A stretch of 64,000 nucleotides of DNA, from positions 10,371,538 to 10,435,537 of the forward strand of contig OX467091.1 in NCBI GenBank assembly GCA_950106755.1, written 5' to 3'. The stretch is from Climacium dendroides. Lineage: Eukaryota; Streptophyta; Bryopsida; Hypnales; Climaciaceae. Made by a program: the position numbers and the translations under genes. Of the stretch, positions 25,539-38,600 are shown in pieces; within the stretch, counting starts at the first letter, position 1, and each line of letters begins with the position of its first letter. Under the pieces are notes generated by a model. That model was not told the origin of the DNA and ran no database searches. It saw only the letters and a list, made by a program, of their open reading frames with translations.

Positions 25539-25600
25539 ATTGAATACCATATATGCATTCTATAGGATGTGCATTATAGAATGCATATATGGTATTCAAT
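25539..25600. repeat. Perfect hairpin, 26-bp arms, 10-base loop
   Basis: The 26-base arm at 25,539-25,564 (starting ATTGAATACCATATATGC) and the arm at 25,575-25,600 are exact reverse complements, separated by GGATGTGCAT. No mismatch is visible. The stem is itself AT-rich and partly palindromic. Confidence 0.85.
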
Positions 25601-26018
25601 GAATATCCAATGCATCAATGAAAAGTTTTTTTTTCAAAGGGGATTGAGGCAAGTCAATAGTAAAAATCAATTTTGCATCATCTGAGCAAGAAAATTTACC
25701 TGATTTAGAGAGAATAGAGTACTAGTGACAATTCAAGTCAAATTAGACAGTTACACTAGTTAGTTGGAATAAGACATATTTTTCACTATACTAATAACAA
25801 TCCGTAATATCTAGTATTACCTACACTAATTTATTCAATAATGTTTTAAATATTTACTTTCGATGAATATTTTTACTAAGAAATAGATATCAATTCTATT
25901 TGAAGAGAAGGATCTCAAAAAAATATATTAGTTGCATTAGGAAAAAATTAGGCTTTAAAGAAGCTATGAATTTTGTCCCCCTATAGTGCAATTATAGAAT
26001 TTTTTTAATCTAACACTA

Positions 26019-26531
26019 CTACACTAAAATTGGTAAATAGTGTTGGCAACACTAAATGTCAACACTAACACTAATTGTGATTTGCAAGGTTAGTGTTAGA
26101 TGAAAATTACCCCATTCTAACACTATTTAAGCTCTATAGTAAATTACAGTTTTCTAGGAAAGGGACAGATTTTCACGGCAAAAGGCAAAAATTACAATTT
26201 TGCAGAGAAAGGACAAATTTTCACGACGGGAGGCTAAAATTACAGTTTTGCAAGGAAGGGACCGATTTTCGCAGTGGGAGGCAAAAATTATAGTTTTCTT
26301 GGAAAGGGATAGATTTTCATCGCGGGAGGCAATAATTACAATTTTGAAGGGAAGAGATAGATTTTTACGGCGGGGGACAAAAATTACAGTTTTGCAGGGA
26401 AGGGACAGATTTTTATGACAACAATTAAGTGCCCCAACACTATTTACACTTAAGTTGAAAAATAGTGTTGGGGTAAAAAACAGGGAACAACACTAATTAT
26501 CACCCAACACTATTTACCAATTTTAGTGTAG
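26019..26531. mobile_element. CACTA-like non-autonomous element, copy 1
   Basis: The ends are inverted repeats of about 27 bp: CTACACTAAAATTGGTAAAT at 26,019, and the reverse complement ending GTGTAG at 26,531. Subterminal AACACTAAATGTCAACACTA-type repeats lie just inside, as in CACTA elements. A second member with the same end structure is at 39,134-39,479. The target duplication is ambiguous: if the ends are taken as CACTAA, a TA lies on each side. The interior carries a 48-bp minisatellite. Confidence 0.7.
26150..26416. repeat. 48-bp minisatellite inside the CACTA-like element
   Basis: About 5-6 diverged copies of a 48-base unit, of the form AAAATTACAGTTTTGCAGGG plus AAGGGACAGATTTTCACGGC, fill the interior of the element. 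Because 48 is a multiple of 3, the repeat reads as an open 16-residue periodic peptide on the + strand. I regard this as a by-product of the period. Confidence 0.75.
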
Positions 26532-27903
26532 TGCTTTGTCAGATTGTCAATTTTTTAATATTAATCATTTTATAAAATACATTTTAAAATATATATTTTT
26601 AAGTTTTTTGATATTTGCAGTGGTGGACTGAAAATCAAAAAGTTGCGATCCATTGCAAGGTTAGATTTTTCTAATGTTGACATTGATATTCATGAAGAAT
26701 AAAAGTTTATAGCATTTTCATATCAATTTGGAAAGACAACATTAAATAATTATCATGATTTGTATAGTAAATACTTGAAGGGACAATAGAATAGGTCTTT
26801 TTTTGTTTCATCGAAATTAAAAACAATAGCAACTTAGTAGTATTTTAGTTAGGGGTGTCTTTAAAAATTGCTTAAATTTTTTGAAATAGTTTAACTATTA
26901 AAGTCCCATAGTCTCCTTGAGGGACATATGGGATTCGGAGTAGGCTTGTGTGACTTCAATTTATAACATGATTGTTTGAAATTTTTTTGAAGGTGGAATT
27001 TAAAACACATTAGCTTAATGGGAATATAATTTTGTTAATTTAAATTGGCATCCAAGAAAAAAAATCATGCCACAATAAATACTTTTCTTAGTTCTCTAGG
27101 AAGCAAAATAAAACCAAAAAAAATTGGTATAAATTTTTAAAGTTTTTATGTATCATAGAATATACTTTTGTCTTTTGTCTACATAGAAAGTTCTTATTTA
27201 TACCATTTATATTTGTGATGCAAAACATCCAAAAAAAATGGGGCTTCTATTGGGTTGTTAGAATCTAGAGCTATACTAGCATATAAAATTGTCATTATTT
27301 TTTAAATTAAATATAAATTAGATATGTCACTTTAGTTTGGCAACTCTCTACAAAGGCCCCAAATTTTTTCTAAATAAATGAATTACGTATGGAGCTTCTT
27401 GTTTTGTTGGCAATAACAAAAACTTTGTGAAAGAATAATGTATTGGATTCATTTTTTTAACTCAATTTTCTTAACTTTTTAAAAACAACAATTTCACAAG
27501 GTTTAATTAGTATGCTTGCTAAAACAATCTCACTATTGGGATTAGTGTCTTTCAATTCCATCTTAAAGCTATTAATGATTTAGGTTTTCCTTCAATCTTA
27601 CTAGTGTTTCCTATACCATTTCTATTTTTTAAACTCATAATAACTTTCCTAACCCATAACTAACCAACCCTAATTTTAAGGTATAGATGGATGGATTAAT
27701 ACATCAAAGAACATGATATTTGATATTTGGATACCATATATAAAAGTTATGAAGGATTAGTGTTTTATTGATAGATGTTCTAAATCATTTCTTTAACATA
27801 CACACGTTCTAATTTTAGATGTACACAAAATGATGATGGCAATTTGGGATAGGGTGCAATTTTGGATGTATCCACCTTAATTTGACTCATTGAGTTCAAA
27901 CTA

Positions 27904-28450
27904 CTCCCTCTATCCTAAAATGATCTTCTTGTTGGCTTTAATTTTTTGTCCCCAAATGATCTTCATAATGTGCTTTGTGATTTTGATTACTACATAGGAT
28001 TAATAAAACAATCCAAGTAGTAGTTCTCCCTTTATTTATACAATCATCAATCAAAAGACAAATGAATTGACTAAAGGGGTCAATCAACATTGTTCATTTA
28101 TATTTTTTGCATCTTTTTTAATATTGATTGATTGAAGGAGATGAAGCTTTAGGAGGCGGAACAAAGGGTCACACATAATTTTGGGCATAAACTAAATGCC
28201 TACAAAATGACAACCTTACACTAAACAATTAATTAATCAATGGTACTCTTTGAAAATGCCTTAAAAAATCTACTTTTTAAAATTCTAAAACTACACTTTG
28301 AAAAGGGCTCTAAAACTCAAAGTTTTTAGAGTGTTAAGAGTGCACCAAATTCTACTTATTGTGCAAAATTGATTTTTTAAATGTTATTTTTAGCCTTAAT
28401 TTGTAACATTTTATCCAACAAGAAGATCATTTTGGGATGGAGGTAAGGTA
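27904..28450. mobile_element. Stowaway/mariner-type MITE
   Basis: The left end, CTCCCTCTATCCTAAAATGA, continues TCTTCTTGTTGG and follows a TA. The right end carries the reverse complement (CCAACAAGAAGATCATTTTG, then GGATGGAGG), with a TA at 28,444 and another at 28,449. CTCCCTC termini with TA duplication are the Stowaway signature. The element is about 540 bp and has no coding capacity. The exact right border is uncertain by a few bases. Confidence 0.75.
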
Positions 28451-30084
28451 AAACATCCCATTGCGGTCAAATGACCCATAGCAGACACCTAACGACCCCA
28501 TGATAGTTTTTCAAGCCATAATCAATGCTTAACTTGACACCTATAGAGTGATTAGTGACCTCATTAGGAGCACCCAACTTTTTAGTGTAAATCATGGTAG
28601 AATGTGACTTTTTTAGGGCCTTCCACATTAGAAATTATTGTGACTGCTTTAGGTCATTAAGATGAACATATTAGATATACTTTTTGTTGGTTATCAGGTA
28701 GCCTACTGACTCTTTTGGATAGATCAGTTCAAAAATTCATAACAAATTCATACATTGTCTGAAAAATAGAATTTCAATTGTTCTCACTATTTCTCACACT
28801 TGTCCTTACGTGGGAAAAAATTTGAAAAATTTCAGCACTGGCATGAGGGCAGACTCCAAATTTTGACCACAATGGGTTGCTTTACCTTAGTACTATGCAA
28901 GACCTTCCTTTTTCACACAAAGAATAAATATATATGCATTTTAATATTAAATAGAAGGATTTTCTATAGCTACTTTTTGACTTCTATGTTCTCATAGGGT
29001 TAACCATGAAAAAGATGAACCTTATGGTTTTGTGGTCAATTGAAACTTTAAAATTCTTGAATATACTTTGTTCATTTTGTAACTAAATTTAAATGAAACT
29101 CTAGTACAGTCAAAGATGGAAAAAATTTCATAGTTAATGGAAATTACATTGGAATCATAGTAAAGAGTATTTGATCATTGTAACAAATATATACATGTGA
29201 AATTCAAAATCATATAAGAATATAGAACTTCCCTATAGACAATCTACCATCTAGTGTTGCCTATCTTTTGTTGAAATTACAACTTGCATTCTATTGGTCA
29301 TATTAAAAATGGTTATTTGCAATTGTTGTAGGGATACTTGATCCCATAATACTTGAATTGTCAATCATATCATTTCTTGCTCGTTTCTCAACTTGCTCTC
29401 ATGTTGCAACAAATCTTAAAATATCTTCCAAAGGCTCTTTGTAGTGAATTAGGAAGCTAAACTAACATCGTCATATCATGAATTTGCCTCCACTTCTTTG
29501 GAAGTTATTATAAGGGCTGAAAAATTCGTAAGATTATTGGACTCAAATGTATATTATGGTGTAGAATATCATTGTGCAAACCAAATTTCCATTTCCTATA
29601 ATTAAAAAATCATTAGATCATTATATTAGGCTCAAAGTTCAAATGGTCTTAAAATATTTAATTTGGGAAATTTTTCAAAACTTCAAATTAGAATAGAAAT
29701 TAGACTTAGTAAGCTTCATTTCATTAGTTTGTCTTGAATTCAAAAAAGATTGATTTTAATGTTTAAAATGCTAAATATACTACAAAGGCATCTTTTATGA
29801 TCCATGGAATTGGAATCTTCTCCTCTAAAAATATTTTTAATTCCTTAGTTAGATGCTTTCCACCATCAAGATTTGTACACTCACTCAAAAAACATCCCCC
29901 CCAATTGGATGACAATCATTTACTTTTAATAAATTATGGCATTATTTGATCTTGCATTAGCCAAAAAATGATTGTTTAGATGTTTCAAGGTTAATCTCAA
30001 AAAAGCCATTAGCAAGGTGCTTTGCCAAACATGATTGAAAATGCTTTTTCAACTAGAGTATAAATTTAACATCTTCTTCAAATT

Positions 30085-30690
30085 TTTGGGTGCCAATGTC
30101 TTCAAATTTTTGGATGCCACTCTCTTCAAATTTTTGGGTGTCAAATTGCCCCTCTCTAAAGAATTTGGTGTCCAAAATTCCGCCTTCTAAAAAATTTGGG
30201 TATTAAATGCCCCAAAGTGTCTACTTCCAAAACAAAACAAAACTTATAGTCTTTATTGTGAAATACAAGTATTTGACTTTGAATAGAATCATAAAGAACA
30301 AATAGAATATTTACATTGATATGTTGATTTGCTCTCAACATGTACATAACAAAAATCAATAAATACATGGAACATTTTTTTGTTCCTAGCCACAAGATGA
30401 ATTTGACACTTTCTTCAAATATTTTAATGCCATTTTCTTTAAATTTGTGGGTATCAAAATGCTATGTTCTAAACAATTTAAGTACCAAAGGCCCAAAGTT
30501 ATCCACCTCTAAAACAAAACAGACCTTATATTCTTTATTGTCACATATACAAGTTTTTAACTTCAAAAAATCATCAAGAGCAAAGAAAATGTCTACATTA
30601 ACATGTTGATATGCTCTTAACAAGTACATACTAGCAAAAATCAATAAATACAAAGAACATTCTACACTTCTCAACCCTTCATAGCTAACC
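30085..30690. repeat. Two-copy tandem repeat, ~285-bp spacing
   Basis: Matching landmarks recur about 285 bp apart: AATCAATAAATACATGGAACAT at 30,355 and AATCAATAAATACAAAGAACAT at 30,639, as well as CTAAAACAAAACAGACCTTATA-type blocks. Copy 1 is preceded by short repeats of CTTCAAATTTTTGGGTGCCA. On the minus strand both copies keep a related open frame (30,395-30,156 and 30,692-30,462) with similar residues, for example FCFVLEVDTLG and VCFVLEVDNFG. Confidence 0.7.
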
Positions 30691-33600
30691 AATTCGCATA
30701 GGCATTTCTCGAGGCATTTTTCAAAGTCTATGGACTCTATTGGAGAATTTGTTATTGCTCTCCATTACATTTCTAAGTCTCATTGGAAGCAATGCTAGCT
30801 TGGATTGTAGCTCAATATGCTACAATTTGGTCATGTGAAGATATCTTTTAACATTATCCTCGTTAAAAGAATTAAATAGTTTAAGCTTGGGTGCATTTTT
30901 AAGCCAACTAAAAATATGAGTAGTATATTCAAATCATAAGCTCAAACTTCAAAAAAAAATTCATGATTAAAATTGATTCCACAATAATATTCCATAAATT
31001 TTGAAGCCATAATCATACATTTGTATAGAAAATTTTTAGATTTTCAACAAAAAAGATGGAACTAATAGAATAGCTTAGTAACAATGAAATTCTTCAAGTT
31101 TAGAAATTGATGTTTTAAAGAAAATCTTTGACTACCCAAACAACCATTGTATGGTCAATGTCCATTTTCAAAGGACTTTTGGATCATCACAAAATTTTCT
31201 TTTAAAATTTCATATTTTTCTCATATATTTTGTCATGTTGTCTTCTTATAATCTATAAACTTTTGATTTGGAAAAATAGATCCATCTTGGGTGATTTTTC
31301 AAATTCAATCATTACAGGAAATGTGGATTTAAGATAAATATAGCTTAGAATTGTCTAAAGAGAGAAACCTAGTCAACAGAAGGTCATCCCTCAAAAAAAT
31401 TCCACAAGTATCTAAGTTGACAAGGAGCTCTTTGATTGGAGCATATAGTGAATGGGCACGATCAATTTAAATGTTTTTATTCCCAATGTACTTCACTTAT
31501 TTGCAAGACTTTGAAAATAATCTTTCTTAGCTTTCGACCTTGTGAAAATTTGGCATGCATATTTTTAACTATTCATAAATTATGATAGTCAAAAATGGCA
31601 AAGTCTTATTTAAATTTGAGATATGATTCTAGAAAGTATTTCTATCGATGAGAGAGACCCGAACTTTGATTGAAGAAATCTCAAAATCCATAGTGTCAAA
31701 ATCTTTGAAAATTGTAGATAGACTAATTTGATGGTGGTGACCAATATTCTACATTTAAAATCTATTGAAAATGATTATGAAAAACTATACTTTCATTTCA
31801 GAAATGGTAGTGTGGAAGTGATATATTTTGGAGGTAAGAGTTTTAGAGATTACACATCTTGGTTGTTCAAGCTTGTGCAATTATCTTGTACCCGTAAGCT
31901 AAACTAAAAATCTAGAGTCAAAGAAGAGCATTTGGTGTGGATTTGCTGGTGGTAGACTACAACCATGTTGCCACAATTAGATTTTTTGGAGCAAGGTAAA
32001 ATTTAGTTGGATGGAGAGCTCCCCTCACTCCATCATTAAGACCTTAGTCTAGTGGAACTTGTTGAATACATATGCTCTATCCCCACAAGTTTTGTATAGA
32101 TGCCATGAGACATGACATCTACTTCACATCCCCACTTGCATTCCCAATGACCAAATATTCAATGGGCTCAAGAAGTATAACATATCAAAAGGTTTGACAA
32201 TAAGTATTTGAAGACACCTATCTTTTGGTGTTAGGCATTCAAAAGGATACTATCCCTAAATTTTTGAGTTTCACATGGACCACTCTCATTTTGGGGGGTG
32301 TTGCATCTCTTAAAACACCAAATGACATCGATATAGGTATCAAATTTACCGAATGTAAACCTTCTTGTGCTTTTGATTGGCTTAAAACAAATGGTTTATA
32401 ATCAATAATTCAAACTTGTATCCAATGCTAGAACATTCCACAAATCTTTCAAGGTATTTAAAAAAAGTTGTATATAGAAAGGAGACACGCCATTGGTTGA
32501 ATTTTGGATTATACACTACGGATAGTTAAATTACACATAATTTTATTTTAGATGGCTAATTTTCATGTACTTTTACTCCTAATGAGATGAAAATTGTCAA
32601 AATGGATGAATGTTAGCAAACTTGGATGAAGATAGATAAAAATTTTGAATTTGATCATTTCAAATTTTAAATTTCAAATAAAAAAACATTCCCTCCACTG
32701 AATGTGTAGTACTTCTTAATGCATGGTAAAGGCCATTTAATCTTTCAATTTTTTTTTCTTGATGTTGAACAAAAACATAGTACTTTTACTTTTGAATTAA
32801 ATAATAAAAGCCTTTCTACTTGTAAAAGTGAGGAAAGGATTGGCAAAATAGTCCTAAACCATGGCCTAAAGTTGGTGCTTATCCATCTCAAAGGAAGAGA
32901 TAGTACGCTACATGACTAGATTGATAGCTAATAGACTGCTAAAATCTAGTAATGGTAACATTTTGAAGGGTGTATGTGGTAGAATTCAGTTGTTACTAGC
33001 CAGGCATGGGTTGGCTTGGTATGATAAGTACATAATTTGTGCTTACTTTTTGATACACATAGAAATTGTGGCATTAATTTGTCACCCTAAATCCAAGATT
33101 TTCCAAAGGCCCAATTTGATTTGCAATTTTTGGTGTAATTAGGTGTTTAAATGCCTAATTAAGAAACACTAATTAGGATCCTCTACCTCCCACCATAGAT
33201 GAAGAATTGTTTTTTCTATCCACTACAAGATATCATAATAAGTCATTCATTGGACAATATCAATCTCTTCTAAAGAACAAGCCTACCCATAGCAAGCTTA
33301 CCTACATGAAAAGACATTGTCATTTTACCAAAGGATGTTGAATTGCTCCTCTTTAGTTGCTTAATGCCTCACCATCCAAAGGGACTAGAAGCATCCTCAC
33401 ATAGTTTGGAAGTTCAATTTAAAGTGTAGTAATTTTTGCATCCAATGTTTGAATTCAATAAAACCTTTTGGAAAATCTAGACTTTGTCTTCTAATTTGGG
33501 TGGTAAATGTTTTAGATCAATCCAAGATATATTGATTTTTTGAAAGTCATTCAAAGTTCACAAGTTCCCTTTGAATTCACCAAATTGCATCTTGATGGTT

Positions 33601-35694
33601 GTAACTTTAGGGCTTGAATTTCCTTCATCCAATGTTCATTTTCAATAAACTTTGTTGGATTATTTTTCCCTTGAAGTCTAGTTATTGTGGTAAAGTGTTC
33701 ATGCCAATCAAGGTGCTTTGAATGTTTGGGAGCAATTCAAAGTTCAAAATCCTCACATTTTTGGATTTTGATGAATTTTGGAAGCATGTTTCTTTTCATA
33801 CAATATTTGTTTTCAATAAAAATAAATTTGGAGGAAGGTTGCACACACCAATCTAGTTTGGATGGTTAAAATTTCATATCAATCAAAGAAGGTATGAGTA
33901 GCTCACAAGCATTTTAGTACAAGGAGGTTTACAACTTTTCTTGTTATTTTTTGACATTTCAAAGCCATTTTGCAAACACAATGAGTCAATTAAATTATAT
34001 TTTTTTCACCAACATGTTTGTATGTTGGTTTGAAGCACTTTATAGTTTACATTTTTTTCATTTGAGTAGGTTTAGAAATCAAATTTCACCTCCAAATGTG
34101 TTGCTAGGAGAATTTTAACATCCTTTTTCTAAAATAAAACATTACATTCTTGCAATCTATGTGGCCAAATGACTCCAATTAGATTCACATCATATACAAC
34201 ACGTATACTACAAGATTGTATAGTTGACATTCTATACCTTAGTGACATTTTAGACTATAACACTTCAAAGCAATGATGTTTTTAAACCCAAAAAGGTTCT
34301 AGGCCTTGAGGGGTTAATTTGTAAAGGATGGGATGCTAAATGTGGAAATCATCCCTTATGGCACTTCATGAATCATAGGTTTAACCCCATAAGGACCAAG
34401 GCCTTTTCTCTGTTAAAAACACTCAAAACTACCATTTTTAGAGCAAAGAGTAAAAAATTTTGAAAATTGTTTTATTTGCACATCTAACCATAGAATATTA
34501 CACCTAACAAATATGAGAATGTATGGACAAAATTTCAAAAAATTTCATTGCATAGATTGCATGATTTTGGTGATCAAAGTAAAGAAAATAAGTTTTTCAA
34601 CACATTCTAGGAATAGATTTTTTGACTTTTAACCTTCTTAACTTTGTTAAGTAGAATTAGGTATGAGAGAGAAGGAAAATTGAAACTATTAATATTTCTA
34701 AAAAGGAATTAAAGTGCACTAATTTCAATAATAAGATTGTTCTAGGAAGTAAAATAAACCATTTTGGAATTCTTTTTTTGAAAAATTATAAAAATAATAT
34801 TCACAAATGAATCCTACAAATATTTTTTCAAGAAGATGCTTTAATTTTTAGAAAAACAAGATTGTCCATAACTTTCTCATAACAAATCCAAATAGAATAA
34901 ATCAAATCTTTCCACGTAGACAAAAATATAATCTATGAGAAAAAAATTCAAATCTTAAATTTTTTTTTTGTTGCCCTTGCTCCCCTATTTTGAGTTTATT
35001 TGGGTATAACTTTAACAATTGGACACGATTTTAATATTTGGGTATAGCAATGATTTTAATATTTAGGTATAGCAATAGAAAACTATAATTGTTGCTTCAT
35101 CCATCATTTAACTATCATTTTGTATCATTCAATGCTTTAATGATTATTTGGGTTGACAATACATGTGAATAGGGAAAAATTTATGAGTGGACAAAATAAA
35201 AGTAATGGAAGGGTCTTTCAAGCACTTCTTAAGCGACCCTCCAAACAGTCCATATTTTCTTTAATGTTAGGTGAAGTCATCCATTGGACAATTATTGTCC
35301 ACAATGTCCTTCTACGGATAAAAAATGCTCACTTCCTCTTATTCACTCACTCTCCTACTTCTACTTGTTGTTCTTTGCTCCTGCTTTCCTATTCTTGAAA
35401 TGTGGAGTTTTAATTTCAAACCGGCCACCATGTCTTTGAAACTTGAAAGAGGAGGATTGTAGCATTCATAACACTAGAAGAACCCCCGTTTCTTGTGGTG
35501 TTAATGCAACGAACTAGTGGATACAACGTCGAGCACTACAAGGTCCCTGGCCCTGTCCAATAAGTGCAAGAGTTACTGAACGACAAGCTTTGATGTTGAA
35601 TTGCTACAACGGGGAGAACGATGTGCAAAATCTCACACTTTTTTAGAAAACAAATCAAGTGCCATGATGCACGCAATATTTGCAATTACATGAC

Positions 35695-38600
35695 TTAGCA
35701 ACCACCACAATGTCCCAAGAACAGAGCTCCTGACATGTGGATGGCATGTTCATCAAATGGAAAAAATCGACACTTCACACAAATCACAGTACATTGCACC
35801 TAAAACAAAGTCGACCGGCAAGGCGGCACCACGCAACAACAAAACTCCCTCAGACTGGAAAGTCGATAACGAGGTATGTCACCCTCGCCTCTCTCACCTC
35901 CACGGAGTCTACCGACAAATACCCACCAGCACGGTGCTCTCGAAACGGCGCATTTTGAACACTAGGTACACCGTGTCCATTTTCAGGCTTGTGGAACCAC
36001 TCACGACAACCAGCAACCAAAGCTAAAAACATTGCAATAACCGTGGCAGAGATGCCCACATAGGTAAAAATTTGAAGAGTCGACGGCATTCCGGAAGTCG
36101 ACGGCCTGTCACACAACACAAAGAACATATACTTCAAAAACAGGAAGTAGTTCATCTGGAAAATAATTCAATCCGCAATAATATCAATGTGAAAGAACAG
36201 AGCATAGTACCGAGAAGATATGGACACAGCCATTTCACAAAAACATGCTACACATTTGCACCTTCAAGTTGGTGCTAGAGGCTAAAATAATCCATCAAAA
36301 TTGAGAATTGTACATATTGCGATAGAAAGATTATGCATTTCACTTTCAAGTGTCTGATGAAGCAATAGCACGTCGAAAAGTGTGGATTGAAAGCATACAA
36401 AGGATTCAGTTGAAATCAACATTTCTTCTGAGGCAACGAGAAAGCAAGGGAAAAATTTGTCTGTGAAGATCAATTCTAAGGATAGCTATAATATTGAAAC
36501 AAAGGAGGCAGTGGTCTCTACCTTGGCGCAGACGCCGACCTTGCTCCAACAACAGGAAGGCAAGCCAAGAATCCAACAGCACGAAGGGTAGAACAACAGA
36601 AAGATTGACCGCCCTTCGTCTGCATCTTGATCATTTCGTGAAGGTTATACGAAGCCGAGCTCCCCTGAAAATTCTGAGGAGGGCCACTATCAGCTGGATC
36701 CATGAGGAGCCGAACCTTCTCAGCCAGCACAGGCGCTGCAACCACAAAATTAAACCACGGATGAATGCAACTTCCCAAGTCATGCTGAGCCCGAACGATA
36801 TAGTGCAGAATCACGAGCTATGTAGAGATCATGAGTTGAAGCAAGCAACTTCCTGCTACAGTCATTGGAAACGCGAAGGAAAATGGACTCGGGCATTTGT
36901 TGGCGTCCTTAAATGTTTGGGATTCATATGCAGCGTTAGAACCAGCCTAGTACTAGTGATCGCATCCAAATACATGAAACTCATCACGCCAAAATCAAGG
37001 ACAGTGAACCCTAAAGCGCACAAAACTCATACCCGAACGTCTGATGTCGTCATACGGAGCTGAGACCCGTCGAAGATACTGAGCCGAGTCCCATCGAAGA
37101 TACTCAGCCGAGATCCCTTGAAAACCCTGAGGAGGGTCAACAGCAACCGTGTCCATTCGTAAACGAACCTGCTCAGGCCCCGTAGACACTGCAACCACAA
37201 AATTAAACCGCGGATGAATGCAACTTCTCACTTCATGCTGAGCCCGAACGATATAGTGCAGAATCACGAGCTATGTAGAGATCATGAGTTGAAGCAAGCA
37301 ACGATCAATCGGAACCGAGAGGAAAATGGACTCGGGCATTTGTTGGCATCCTTAAATGTTTGGGATTCATATGCAACGTTAGAACCAGCCTAGTACTAGT
37401 GATCGCATCCAAATACATGAAACTCATCACGCCAAAATCAAGGACAGTGAACCCTAAAGCGCACAAAACTCATACCCGAACGTCTGATGTCGTCATACGG
37501 AGCTGAGACCCGTCGAAGATACTGAGCCGAGTCCCATCGAAGATACTCAGCCGAGATCCCTTGAAAACCCTGAGGAGGGTCAACAGCAACCGTGTCCATT
37601 CGTAAACGAACCTGCTCAGGCCCCGTAGACACTGCAACCACAAAATTAAACCGCGGATGAATGCAACTTCTCACTTCATGCTGAGCCCGACGGGATAGTG
37701 CAAAATCACGAGCTATGTAGAGATCATGAATTGAAGCAAGAAACGATCAATCGGAACCCAGAGGAAAATGGACTCGGGCATTTGTTGACACCCTTAAATG
37801 TTTGGGATTCATATGCAACGTTAGAACCAGCCTAGTACTAGTGATCGCATCCAAATACATGAAACTCATCACGCCAAAATCAAGGACAGTGAACCCTAAA
37901 GCGCACCATACCCGAACGTAGGACGTCGTCATACTCAGCCGAGATCCCTTGAAAACCCTGAGGAGGGTCAACAGCAACCGTGTCCATTCGTAAACGAACC
38001 TGCTCAGGCCCCGTAGACACTGCAACCACAAAATTAAACCGCGGATGAATGCAACTTCTCACTTCATGCTGAGCCCGACGGGATAGTGCAAAATCACGAG
38101 CTACGTAGAGATCATGAATTGAAGCAAGCAACGATCAATCGGAACCCAGAGGAAAATGGACTCGGGCATTTGTTGGCACCCTTAAATGTTTGGGATTCAT
38201 ATGCAGCGTTAGAACCAGCCTAGTACTAGTGATCGCATCCAAATACATGGAACTCATCACGCCAAAATCAAGGACAGTGAACCTTAAAGCGCACAAAACG
38301 CTTACTCAAATGTAGGACGTCGTCATACGGAACCGAGTCCTGTGCAATCAATCTCACGTGACACCAAGTGCTGCAAGAATCCAACTAACAGTCTCTAAAC
38401 TTTTCTAACCCTCAAATCATCTTAAGATCTGTTACCAATTGTAAAACTGAGAACTTCAGCAAAACATGTCAAAAACAGACAAACTCAGCTTCCTGCAATT
38501 CTAGCCAGCGCGATTTCTCACAACTCATTTTCGAAGGATTGAATTCAATGCGAACAGTTGCACTTTCCAAACAAACCAAACTCTATTGTGAGAAGAGTGT

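Larger units (their letters stand above)
16900..26010. other. Gene desert, AT-rich
   Basis: No supported gene was found. The open frames are short and unsupported. Distinct structures are listed separately: the CACTA-type foldback at 19,494-19,717, degenerate minisatellites at 20,470-21,070, and hairpins at 24,496 and 25,539. The stretch 21,250-22,950 is purine-rich (GAAG/AAGA-type) on the + strand. Confidence 0.6.
26532..35650. other. Gene desert, AT-rich
   Basis: No supported gene was found. The region contains a Stowaway-like element (27,904-28,450), a two-copy tandem repeat (about 30,085-30,690), and a block at about 34,380-35,000 related at low identity to the start of the 2.85-kb duplicated unit at 56,039. 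The remaining open frames are short and unsupported. Confidence 0.6.

Noticed and set aside
36494..37063. 189-codon open frame on the + strand across the exon-repeat array
   Set aside because: It lies antisense to exons whose splice sites and phases agree on the minus strand. Its content changes with the repeats and resembles no protein.
38280..38370. A further repeat exon between exons 2 and 3 of the exon-repeat gene
   Set aside because: Only the tail of the repeat exon is present. Splicing from the preceding exon at the available acceptor (CACAG|GACTCGG) runs into a stop, so it looks like a truncated unit.
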